This document shows, in pieces, positions 45,060-54,967 of a stretch of 64,000 nucleotides of DNA. The number at the start of each line of letters is the position of its first letter. Within the stretch, counting starts at the first letter, position 1. This DNA comes from Dermacentor variabilis (taxonomy: Eukaryota > Arthropoda > Arachnida > Ixodida > Ixodidae). Below the pieces are notes generated by a model that worked only from the letters and a program-made list of their open reading frames with translations, was not told where the DNA came from and ran no database searches. Location of the stretch: NCBI RefSeq assembly GCF_050947875.1, contig NC_134572.1:118582709-118646708 (forward strand). The letters run 5' to 3'. The position numbers and the translations under genes are program-made.

Positions 45060-45575
45060 CTCGCAGATGACCTGAATGTGCATCAGCCAAATTTTTCTGC
45101 GAAAGAACAGGGATTCAGGAGAACCGTCCAAGGGTTTCTCAAACGTAACAAATGTACTCATAAGAATTGTGAATAACTCCTCAACTTTGATTGAACTTTT
45201 TCTCACAAACCTTGATAATTCTGGTCTCTTGTCCGGTGCAGACAACGCGCATATCAGTCCTGCCCGTATTTTTGATCGCCAAACATAATACCTGCACAAC
45301 TTGGAATAAGGACAGTGCTTATATAGTCGTAAGGGATATTAATGAATCAAGCCTTAATGTTTTCTGCAAAAAATTGTGAACAGTTGATTGAATATTTATC
45401 GCATCCAGAAGCCTGAAATAGCTTATGATTGTTTTTATTGTGTGTTCAAACCTGTCTATGACCAATGAATTTCTTTCTTCTTTTAATACAGAGCTTTAAA
45501 GCTTACCGCAATATCAAGAAATCATGGATAAGGAAGAGCTACCTGAAAAAATGCGTGGAGCTATACCGTGCTGGC
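45060..45575 (+). pseudogene. CR1/L2-like LINE scrap (endonuclease end and linker)
   Basis: Plus-strand pieces in shifting frames: SSTLIELFLTNLDNSGLLSG (the STLID motif near the endonuclease C-terminus), ISVLPVFLIAKHN (equivalent to SDHLPVF) and YRNIKKSWIRKSYLKKCVEL (equivalent to the KPWIT motif of the linker). Heavily mutated. It ends where SINE-like sequence starts at about 45575. Confidence 0.45.
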
Positions 45576-45765
45576 TTAGAGGCCGTGGCGTGTGTTTCTA
45601 AGCCCAGGGTCGAGGGAGAAATCCCGGCCCCGGCGGATGCATTTTGGTGACAGCGAAATGTAAAAGGCACCCGTGCACCGTGCACATGGTTCATAATCAT
45701 ATTGTGGTTCTTGCACGTAAAACCCCACAATTGAATGTTTTTAATCAGACCATGGTTTTGACATG
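45575..45765 (+). mobile_element. Diverged tRNA-derived SINE (Ruka-like)
   Basis: Recognisable strings are gagaaatcccggccccggcgg (B-box region), gcacccgtgcaccgtgcac, ttcataatcatattgtggtt and ttgcacgtaaaaccccacaa, in the same order as the intact Ruka-type copies but much diverged. It lies inside or at the end of a LINE scrap. Confidence 0.65.
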
Positions 45766-46041
45766 TAAAGCCCAGAATTTTTTTTAATACACAATAGAAG
45801 TAAGTTATACTAACGCTTTATGAGTACTAATAGCGAAAAATCTCTTAAACATTAAATGAACAAAGAAATAAGGTCAGCAGCCTAATACGGCGCGGAAATA
45901 CAGAAATATTTAGGCAACCTATTTAACTACGCACCTAAAATTCCACCTAGCCTGGAAGCAACTGAGTAGGTTCCTTGTGTGCGGCGGAAGTGAGGCGAAT
46001 ATCTTATAACGGAAATTTGCATAGACTATAACATAATGCAG

Positions 46042-46486
46042 GTGTCACACGTACGCTTCTGATCGCGATCAGCGCCGGTCCGGATCGAGCCTGATCCGCA
46101 TCGGGTGTTGCTACACGGTCATTCGCGATCTCGATCCTGCGGGATACGGGTCTGGGCGATCGCGATCAGGCCCCTTGATCGTGAGCGCAGGCTGACGTCT
46201 GCGCCCTCTAGCGCAGTACTCTGAAAACGCTAAAAAAAGTAAAGCCAGCTCAATAAAAGATGTTTAAAAATCTGTAAAATTGAACTATTGTCCAAATTTA
46301 ACAATGTTTTGCAAATATGAATTCGTAGCTAATAGATTATGCACTTCTGAGAGTTTCTGACGATCAACAGACTATAATAACTCGATCCGGATCGTTGGAC
46401 CATGTAGCAGCAACCATTGCTGATCGCAGTCGAGAAATTCGATCCATATCAGCTCCGATCGCGCTCAGAAGTGAACGTGTGACACC
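46042..46486. mobile_element. GATC-rich MITE with about 30-bp terminal inverted repeats
   Basis: The left end ggtgtcacacgtacgcttct is mirrored at the right end (reverse complement ggtgtcacacgttcacttct). The 445-bp interior is densely packed with GATC/CGATC strings and has no coding capacity. Target duplications were not resolved. This is a non-autonomous DNA transposon; superfamily unknown. Confidence 0.75.
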
Positions 46487-46666
46487 GGTATAACTTCAGG
46501 GGCGGACTTAGCAAATAGCTTTACTGCTTACTTCCTCACCCTCACAAATCGGGTGCATGAACAAAAGCGCAAGTAATTCCTGGGCAGAAGGAAAGTGCAA
46601 TTTTTGGTTGCGATGTGTGCAGGCGAAATAACTATTGTATTTAGATCCATAAGAACCAGCAGACGC

Positions 46667-46714
46667 GCCGTGGTTGTTCAGTGGCTATGGTGCTGGGCTG
46701 TTGAGCTCCGATGA
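46667..46714 (+). mobile_element. Truncated Ruka-type SINE head
   Basis: Only the A-box half of the tRNA-like head is present (cgccgtggttgttcagtggc and following). It breaks at ttgagctc and is followed within about 80 bp by the minisatellite. Confidence 0.7.
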
Positions 46715-46789
46715 CATCACGAGCGCCGCCTAGCGGAATGTGACATATTCTGCGAACGGACGCCGCCGTGGCCACGAGCATGAGCCATT

Positions 46790-47562
46790 AAAGATGGCGG
46801 CGCTGCATGGTCTCGTAGGGAGTACCTGGGCTGGGTAACAACCGTGAAGTGAACAAAAAATATGGCGGCGCCGCATCGGCTCGTAGAGGGGCATCTGGGC
46901 TGGCTAACATCCGTGAAGTGAACAAGAAAGGTGGTGGCGCTGCATGGTCTCGTAGAGGGGCATCTGGGCTGGCTAACATTCGTCAAGGGAACAAAAAGAT
47001 GGCGTTGTGGCATGGTCTCCTAGAGGGGTTTCTGGGCTGGCTAACATACGTGAAAGGAACAAAAAAGATCACGGCGCTGCATGGTCTCGTAGAGGGGCAT
47101 CTGGGCTGGCTAACATTCGTCAAGGGAACAAAAAGGATGGCGTCGCGGCATGGTCTCCTAGAGGGGTATCTGGGCTGGCTAACATACGTGAAAGGAACAA
47201 AAAAGATCACGGAGCTACATGGTCTCGTAGAGGAGCATCTGGGCTGGCTAACATTCGTCAAGGGAACAAAAAAGATGGCGTCGCGGCATGGTCTCCTAGA
47301 GGGGTATCTGGGCTGGCTAACATGCGTGAAGGGAACAAAACAGATTGCGGCGCTGCCTGGTCTCGTAGAGGGGTATCTGGGCTGGCTAACATTCGTCAAG
47401 GGAACAAAAAAGATAGCGGCGCTGCATGTTCTCGTAGGCGGTATCTGGGCTGGCTAACATCCGTGAAGTGAAGAAAAAAGGTGGCGGCGCTGCATGGTCT
47501 AGTAGAGGGGCATTAGGGCTGGTTAACATCCATGAAAGGATAAAAAAAGATGGCGGCACTGC
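46790..47562. repeat. 69-bp minisatellite, about 11 copies
   Basis: The marker ctgggctgg recurs at 46826, 46895, 46964, 47032, 47101, 47170, 47239, 47308, 47377 and 47445, that is every 68-69 bp. Central copies alternate between two types (one with acatacgtgaaaggaac, the other with acattcgtcaagggaac), making a 138-bp higher-order unit. Because 69 is 23 codons, long frames stay open on both strands (for example 46849-47457 plus); the repeated protein is probably a by-product. Confidence 0.95.
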
Positions 47563-47862
47563 TTATTGAAATGTATTTTAATGAAATAAATGCTGTATAT
47601 TTAATGAGAATGTCAGATTATTCAGCAGCCTGTAGAACTTGGTTCTGTAGCTTCGGTTCCTGTTAGCGCAAGTACAGCTTGCATGTCTATATGTTTTGAA
47701 TTAATGCATTTGTATCAAGTTTTATGTAATGTATTAGCTTACCATAGCAGAGAATTATTTGCACAATGCTTAACTAAAGTGCAGCTTTCTTTAACGTGCT
47801 TTGAGATGCGATGGGCTGTGTACCTGGCCTGTCTCGTGGTACTTCAGCTTTTGCATGAGAAA

Positions 47863-48093
47863 CCCGCCGTGGTTGCTCAGTGGCTATGGTGTTAGGCTGC
47901 TGAGCACGAGGTCGCGGGATCGAATCCCGGCCACGGCGGCCGCATTTCGATGGGGGCGAAATGCGAAAACACCCGTGTACTTAGATTTAGGTGGACGTTA
48001 AAGAACCCCAGGTGGTCGAAATTTCCGGAGTCCTCCACTACGGCGTGCCTCATAATCAGAAAGTGGTTTTGGCACGTAAAACCCCATAATTGA
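47863..48093 (+). mobile_element. Ruka-type SINE with 14-bp TSD
   Basis: Flanks ttttgcatgagaaa (47849-47862) and ttttgcacgagaaa (48094-48107) form a 14-bp duplication with one mismatch. The A-box region, B-box (ggatcgaatcccgg), body and 3' end (aaaaccccataattga) match the copy at 18356 closely. Confidence 0.95.
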
Positions 48094-48299
48094 TTTTGCA
48101 CGAGAAAAATGTTTGGTCGCCTTATTGGACCGCCGGGATGGATCTTCAAGAGCCATGCAATCTTTTACATCATTTCCCCACAACAAAACCCAAGACCAGG
48201 CCAGACTTACATTGTTAATGATGTGTAAAATGCAGCAGTCCTGCCGCACTCCTACGGCACATCATGAGGTACGTCCTTATTATGTTAATTTATAATCAA

Positions 48300-48660
48300 T
48301 GAGGACGTCCTGCGGATACCCTAAATCCACAACCAAATGTCCCACAAATGTTCTTTGGACGATTGGTACCACAATGTCCCAGAAGCGTCCTGCATCCTGA
48401 CAGAAATGTCCTTAGGACGTACTCGGGATGATGCAATAAAAATAATCCGTATTTGGACATCTCTTGGACGTCCGAATATCCCATTGCGACGTTCGTTGGA
48501 TCATTCTTTGGCATCATTCTTGGTGGATCATTCTTGGAGATGCAAGAATGATCCACAGGCTTCTTAGATATGTCCTAGGGGCGTTCGAATGTCCCGTTTC
48601 GGATCTCTGCTGGACATCTGTAGGACATTGATTGTCCATTGGGTAAAATCTTTCTCCTGG
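48300..48660. repeat. Block dense in GGAC/GTCC words
   Basis: More than fifteen GGAC or GTCC words, often as ggacgt, ttggac and tgtcc, plus a local inverted repeat (ttggtggatcattcttg facing caagaatgatccaca near 48520-48560). It looks like a degenerate transposon with subterminal repeats; no coding sequence or termini resolved. Confidence 0.45.
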
Positions 48661-49336
48661 TGGTCATACGGTGGTGGCTCTTTCTCATGGTGGTCATATC
48701 GTGGCCTTCGCCGTTCCTTGTAGGTAGAAGACCAAGTTAGCCAATATAATCGTCGGATTCCATTTGCTGTGGTCACTTACACGCTCATACGTGGCGATCC
48801 AGTCTTCCATGTCGAAGTGGTCGGTGCCGCAGAACGTTCCTTCCGTCGGGGTTCGTAGGCGTTGATGTGTGTGGGCTGCGCCATTTCGGGTGCTGTTTCG
48901 TCCGTCATGTTCTCCAGTCCGAGGTGACGACCACTGCGGAGCTCAGTTGTTTCTTGTTGGTACCCCGCACCTCTCACCAAAGTTGTTACGTTGAAGTCAC
49001 ATATAAAGATGTATTTACAATATTTCCAAGAGAGACAAGGACACATAAACAAGATGGCTGTCGAGACTGATTCCACCTTTGCACGTCAAATCGCCTTCTT
49101 CTCACTAACGTCACTTTGGTTGCGCCGTAACGATATAAAAGATCTGTTTTTTTTTCATAAAGCACGCACGGCGCATGTGCCCTCGCTCCTCGCTTCCCAC
49201 ACTAAAAACTAGCAAACTCTTTCCAGATGATGTATTTCCAAATCAAATAAACTCTCTGATGCATCAATTACACAATTTGCACCTTTCTTTCTGATTAAAG
49301 AGAATATCGCGCTTTCACTTGAAAGGCAAAACACCG
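48661..49336. other. No gene recognised
   Basis: Unsupported short frames. No domain or clear repeat apart from the MITE that begins at 49337. Confidence 0.35.
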
Positions 49337-49952
49337 ATTGCGATAGCAAATTATTAGAGATATACAAAGTAGGGATAGTAGTTTTACAGGCCGTATAAAC
49401 ATGCAAACATTCGCTTGCTGTCTGAACTAACAAGCACGGTGTCAAGCGCGTACCGGCAAACATGAACACACGAATTTCATTCTATGACTGCGGACAACTC
49501 TCGGTCAAAACGCTGGCGTGAGGATGAGCTGCAGAAGCAGCGAGCGAATTGCCCTTCGTGATGCCCCTCGCTTGAACGCAAACTAAGCGGCGAGAACACA
49601 GCGCACACGAATTCAGCAGTACTCGGTCCCCATCGCAGATCGCTTTCAAGATAGGGCACGCGTGGCCGCGCCATAAGCAGCCGCCGCCAGTGTGGAACGC
49701 CCTCTCCCCTCCCTTCCCGACGGTGCATTGCGCGCTACGAAAGACGGCGCGCTTCTTCCCCGCCTTTGTCCCATTCGTGCGCGAGATTGAGTCACCATCG
49801 TCTGCTCACCCTCACACGCTTTCACTCCCACCCACAGCAAACGGCGCGCTGCCGCGATGCTATCGCAATTGGAATTTATAGGGAACATCCCGCCGACGCC
49901 GACAATGGCGGCGGAAATGCGCTTGGAGTGCCCATATAATTGTTATCGCAAT
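49337..49952. mobile_element. TIR element, family 'ATTGCGATA', copy 1
   Basis: The terminal repeats are attgcgatagcaaatt (49337-49352) and aattgttatcgcaat (49938-49952), inverted with one mismatch. The interior is GC-rich near its right end and lacks a transposase. Two more copies occur at 51229-52369 and 53818-54000. Non-autonomous DNA element of unknown superfamily. Confidence 0.7.
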
Positions 49953-50680
49953 AAAAAGGTTTCCAATTAAGACTGCGCGAGCAACTTTGTTTTTGCTCCT
50001 TCCCAGGATCCGTATCTCCAATAGCGTGGCTCGCACCCCCATGAAGTCACAGGCACGTTGAGTGCGAGCTATCCTTATTCACGACAATAAATGCATGTTC
50101 GCTCGAGTGTGGATGTGACCCACGCCTTGCGGAGAAATTGATCTTGGGAAGGAGCGAAAACGATGTAGCTCGCAAAACCTTGGAAGCATTTGATTATTTA
50201 AAAGAAAGGTAAAAATTGAGTGAGTTTGATTATGAAATGACGTCATTTGGAAAATGATCTTTAGTTGTTAGTCTGAATCTAGGGGCCAGCACATGCACGG
50301 TGCGCGTGCGTTATGAAAAACTAGCTTTTACATGCTTACTGTCTGCAAAGACAAACAGTTGCAAGGGAGGGCTCGTCCGGTCTATATGTACTCCCCTCCA
50401 TGGTGATCGTGTTTCGGCGCTGAATTCATTATTGTTCGACATGCATCAACTCGCTCAATAGCAAGAACTACTAGCTATATGCGAGTGCGCGATAGAGCAG
50501 CGAGAAACTTATATTTCACTGAGAAGGGAGGCCCCGTAAACAATTCTCGTTGCCGCACAAGCGAGATACGCGTTTGTTATGTGCATTTATTGTAGATGAA
50601 ATTGTTCGCCCTACAATTCAGGCAATGCCCATAAAGTGGCATTCATATGTACCAAACGCATGTGTGTTCAACATGCTTAC
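49953..50680. other. No gene recognised
   Basis: AT-rich DNA. If the minus-strand exon at 50681-50973 is real, this is its downstream intron. Confidence 0.35.
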
Positions 50681-50973
50681 CAGTCAAAATGCGCCGTACT
50701 GGCTGCTGTTGACGCTCCCTCTGCCGCCGTTCCAAGTACTCAAGGTGTTCACGCTCCTCTTGCTCGCGTTTCTGGGCGCGCAGCTCGTCTTCTTCGCGCA
50801 TGCGTTGCAACCTCTCCTCGTGTTCACGTGATGCGGCCTCCCGCTCTGCTTGCAGCTCCTCCATTTTGTCTCGATGCTCCTCGGCTTGGCGGGAGGCGAT
50901 TAAGGTGATGTCTTGCATAGTGGCTTCGTGGATTTCCTGCCTCTTCGCCTGCTCCATGTCCAGTGTGGCGGCC
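50681..50973 (-). CDS. Candidate coiled-coil exon of an unidentified gene
   Basis: On the minus strand an acceptor (cgattctag, AG at 50975-50974) and a strong donor (ACTG|GTAAGC at 50680) bound 293 nt that read 97 codons without a stop. The peptide starts near TLDMEQAKRQEIHEA, continues EEHRDKMEELQAEREAA and MREEDELRAQKREQEERE and ends PVRRILT. It is very rich in Glu, Arg and Gln with clear heptad character, so a long coiled coil is predicted. Many unrelated proteins, including DNA-binding proteins with coiled C-termini, contain such regions, so no family is assigned. The exon lies between two copies of a TIR element. The splice-site quality is the best support; low complexity is the main reason for caution. 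Confidence 0.45.
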
Positions 50974-51228
50974 CTAGAATCGAAATTCACTTGCAGCTGT
51001 AGTCCACTCCGTGCTGTAGTCTAAACACCTAAGAAAATCCTGGGGGGGGGGGGGGCGAACACTAGGTTTGGAGATAAAATCGAATGGGAAATTGAAGAGT
51101 TCCAGAATCGAATAGCGAATATTTTACTAATCGTCTTCAAATAATAAATAGCGGTTATCACCAATAATATAAAATCATCTTGACATCCAAGTATGTTCAC
51201 CACATTCGCAAATTGTTACGTTATTGCA

Positions 51229-52369
51229 CGTTGCGAAGCATCGATCGCTAGTAAACATTCACTTGCTAACTAAATTAACAAGCATGGTGCCACGCGCGCA
51301 CAAGCAAACACGAACACATCTCATTCGATGACCGCGGAAGCTAGCTTTCACAACGCTGGAAGTGCGGCAGCACGCAACGAGCGAATCGACTGCCGTGCTG
51401 CGTCTCGCTTCAACGAGAACACGGAGCAAGAAACATTTAGGAGAGCAAACTCCGCTGTTTGCGGCGACCAGAAAAGGTCACAAGCCCGCGGAGCCGTTAT
51501 CGTGCTGGCGGCGCCTGGCGGCCTGGAAAGAAATTACCGCCGTTGAGAGTGCGCCGGTGCCCGGCCGCTGCATTTTTTTTTCGCCGCGGCTTCTACGACG
51601 CGCCGCATGGCGCCGCCGTTGTATATGGCCCCGTCGGCGCAGACAACAATTGTGACTTTATCTGGTCGCCCGCGCTCGCTCGTGCTGACGGGAGTTTCAC
51701 CTCCTAAATGTCTTACTCCGGGAATGCGAACCATACTCCGTTTCAAACATCAGGTGCAACGCTGTGCAAGCCACGCAAGCAGTTCTGTCACGAAAATTTA
51801 TCACTCGGCGCGTTCCGTCCATGCTTCGCAGCGTTCGAGTGGCGCTGACTCGGGCTCGCTGGTACGTGAGGCTCTCCCCGCGACTGGCTGCAATAACAAA
51901 CCCGAAAAGAACAAGAGAAATCAAAATGATCTAAAACAACGCATTAGCAGCCGTATATCAAAGTGTGTTTGTTTCTGATGATTAAAACTTGTTTTATTCA
52001 ATACTGAGCCTATTGAAAAACAGTAGCGCACAATTGCGGTAAAAAAAAAAAAACATCGAACTACATCCAAGTGCGAACTGGATGTGCGAACGCGGCTGCG
52101 CCATACACAACAGCCGCTGGAGTAAAACGCGCCCCTCCTCTCCCCACGGCACCTTGCGCGCGACGGAAGGCGGCGCGCTTCATCCCCACTTTCCTACCTT
52201 GCGCGCGCGAGATTCAGCCGCCATCGTTGGCCTCACCCTTATACGTTTTCACTCGTGCATACAGTATACGACGCACGGAGGCATTTCAGGCTTGGAGTTT
52301 ATATGGAACATTACGGTGACGACGACGGAAGAAATGCGCTTGCAGTGTCCATACAATTGTTATCGCGAT
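51229..52369. mobile_element. TIR element, family 'ATTGCGATA', copy 2 (rearranged)
   Basis: It matches copy 1 at aacattcacttgc...aacaagcatggtgccacgcg on the left and at atggaacatt...tacaattgttatcgcgata on the right. The left terminus is partly deleted, and the copy is about 500 bp longer than copy 1, with an extra segment including an A-run (52041-52053). No transposase. Confidence 0.6.
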
Positions 52370-52727
52370 AAAAGCACAAGTGTAGAATTAGGAGGAGATA
52401 ATTCGCGTACCAGGTGCTCATTGGTGAGTGCGAATGGTAGCGGCCGCAAAGGTCTTGCTCCGACGTAACGCGCTCCACTAGATGTAGCTTTTACTGTCTT
52501 AGATTTACTAGAGCTGCCATGTTGAAGTGCACAGCACATTTATTTCATTTTTATGTTTTATCGCGCACAGTTGGTGAGAAGTAGTCAATAACTACTCAAA
52601 AAATATTCGTATTTATGAATACCGACTATTTGATTCGAACACTGAGTAGAGGAGGGCAATATTCGATCTGTTATTCGGGCGTTTCAAATATTCTGACGCC
52701 CCTACAATATTCTTTTTTGCCAAGTAC
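52370..52727. other. No gene recognised
   Basis: AT-rich DNA without a supported feature; a short foldback word pair (gggcgtttcaaat and tctgacgcccc) lies near 52678-52702. Confidence 0.35.
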
Positions 52728-53380
52728 CAGGTATTTCAGTGAACACTGTAATATTTTCTTAAATATCCTGTGGCAGATGGCACAATTTTAATTCATCAGC
52801 TGGTCTACTCGAAGCAGCGGATATTACTTGCAAAATAAATTGAAATGCATAGCGGACTAATTAACAACACATAACTAATTATGTTTTGACTAATTACCTT
52901 ATGGCACATATTGCAATCAACAAATTCTAGGCGGGGAGTTCGCAAGGAAGGAATTCACAGGATGACACCAGTTTCGCGATAATATTCCCGAACGTTGCGT
53001 AGAAATGAATTGGCCTTCCAGGTACTTATATACTCCAATGCATAAAATTCAGTTTTGTTAAGAAAGTAAGTGGAACGACACTGCATTTTCACCGCATGTT
53101 TGACGGCGCATGTCTCGTAAATGGTGTCGTCCAGACAATTATTTTCAAGTGGATATGCCTTGCAGTCTCACACGAGATCTTGTAAATTACAATATGTGCC
53201 ATAAGGTAATTAGTTAAAAAATATGAGCGAATTTTTGTCATTCATTCGATTACGCATATCAAATTTTTGTACAAGTAATGTCCGCTTCTTCGAGTAGGCC
53301 ACCTCATGCACTAGAATTGTGCTATGTGCCACAGACAATTTTTAAAAATTTCGAAAGTCTGCGTTGAAACACCCTATATA
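52728..53380. mobile_element. Foldback MITE with about 200-bp inverted arms
   Basis: The left arm (about 52728-52925, with tggtctactcgaagcagcgg and attaccttatggcacatatt) is mirrored in the right arm (about 53190-53380, with aatatgtgccataaggtaat and cgcttcttcgagtaggccac). The outer ends are aggtatttcag and tgaaacaccctata. No coding capacity. The termini resemble TA-target (mariner-like) MITEs. A second inward-facing terminus, atagggtgtcacct, begins at about 53403. Confidence 0.8.
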
Positions 53381-53817
53381 TCCCCTATATATCGCAAGTG
53401 AATATAGGGTGTCACCTAGGCCCATGTAATAGCGGCATCTTTCCCAGTGCGAACAGTGTTTATGAGCCTGGCAATGAGAAAGATTATGCGCGTTTCTTCG
53501 TGACAATTTTGTTTACACACGGCGCAACGTGATGTAACAATTTACTTCACCAAAAAAAATATAGCCAAATTACGAAGTTGCCCGAATTGCTCCCATTCTT
53601 AATGAGCTGTGATCTGAGATCAAACAAGATAAATTAAAGGATATGGCGAATAAAATGAAGAAATGGTGCTGAAGTACATTGAGCAGAAATATATGCACAG
53701 CATTGCAAAAAAAAAAACAATTTTTTTCGAAGATGCAAAAGGCAAAATTATTGCAGTTTTAATGAAATTGCTCACAAAATTGACCGAATAATTAAAAAGT
53801 CGCAGTTTCCCCCGAAA
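53381..53817. other. No gene; isolated MITE terminus
   Basis: Contains a lone terminus-like string at 53400-53420 and A-rich runs (53706-53718). Nothing coding. Confidence 0.35.
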
Positions 53818-54005
53818 GGCGAAGCATCGATTGCCATAGGAAATTAGTGGACAGCTATATCAAGTGAGGACAGTAGTTTTATCGGCCGTGTAAACTTGTA
53901 AACATTCGTTTAATAAATAAATTAACGAGCGCGGTGTCACGCGCGCGCACGTAAGCAAGAACACATCTCGCTCGATGACCGCGGAAACTCGCTGTCAGTA
54001 CGTGA
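53818..54005. mobile_element. TIR element, family 'ATTGCGATA', copy 3 (3' truncated)
   Basis: It begins aggcgaagcatcgattgcca and follows copy 1 through agtagttttatcggccgtgt and the ggtgtcacgcgcgcgcac region to about 54005. The other end is missing. Confidence 0.6.
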
Positions 54006-54204
54006 GCGAATGCGGCAGCAGCAACGAACGAGGTGACGTTCGTGCGACAGAGCGCTACTTCCAACTAAAGTTATCACGCAACGTGACCCGCGTATATGCA
54101 TTCATCATTCATAGCCACAGCGCATGCGTCAGAAAACATTCGATTTGTGGACAACTGACCAACACCGTTGCCGATCGAGGCGACGGCTGAGCCGCACACC
54201 CACT

Positions 54205-54480
54205 GATGGAAATCACGCCCGCATAGAAAACAACGCCGTGACAACAATATAAAACAAGAATCAAAATACGGCAACAAGAAAGAGATTGCAGCTCCAAAAG
54301 GGAGATTGTTAAAAAGGTAAATAAAAGAACAATGCAACATTGTATAAAAAGAAACTAGCGCCAGGAGACGCTAAAAATTCCCCGGGAAAGAAAAAGCTAA
54401 AAAGCATGGTAAAATGGTGAAACATGGTGTAAAAAATCTGAGACACCAAACAGGCAGCGCATGTGTAAGAAAGAGCTCTG
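54205..54480 (+). repeat. Dispersed repeat, copy 1 (inverted relative to 58.9 kb)
   Basis: Strings aatcacgcccgcatagaaaa, acaacgccgtgacaacaata and ttccccgggaaagaaaaag recur as reverse complement at 58860-59147, about 70-75% similar by eye. No coding capacity seen. The second copy directly abuts the end of the LTR retrotransposon. Confidence 0.6.
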
Positions 54481-54967
54481 GAATGAAGAAAGAAAGGGAC
54501 AGGAGAAAACGAAGCGAGTAATCAGAGAAAGTGGTGCAAGCCGTTCAACACATGTGCACGACGCTGCATCAGCGCCCCTTCCGACACCCTCTCGAGGAAA
54601 GACCTCGATTATCAGCAACACTAAGTGATGCAGTGCACCAGCTTCTCAGACTACTCTATAGTTAGTGTGGGGCATAGAGAGCTGGTGTCGCTTTTGCCAC
54701 CATCATCATCACCCTGTTTTATGTCCACTGCCGGACGAAGGCCTCTCCCTGCGACCTCCAATTACCCCTGTTCTGCGCCAACCGATCCCAACTAGCGCCC
54801 GCGAATTTCCTAATTTCATCGTTTCACCTAGTCTTCTGCCGCCCTCGACTGCGTTTCCCCTCTCTTGGTACCCATCTGTAAGCCTAATGTTCCAACGATT
54901 ACCTAACTGGCGCATTACATGACCGCCGAGCTCCACTTTCTTCTCTTGATGCCAATTAGAATATCTG

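Noticed and set aside
46717..47471. Repeat proteins on both strands of the minisatellite
   Set aside because: The period is a multiple of three so frames stay open; no start context, signal or non-repeat domain supports a gene. The repeat is listed instead.
46790..47562. CRISPR-like array
   Set aside because: The whole 69-bp unit repeats without unique spacers and the context is eukaryotic.
47683..48149. Reading frames through the SINE at 47863
   Set aside because: They translate a tRNA-derived SINE and recur identically at the other SINE copies.
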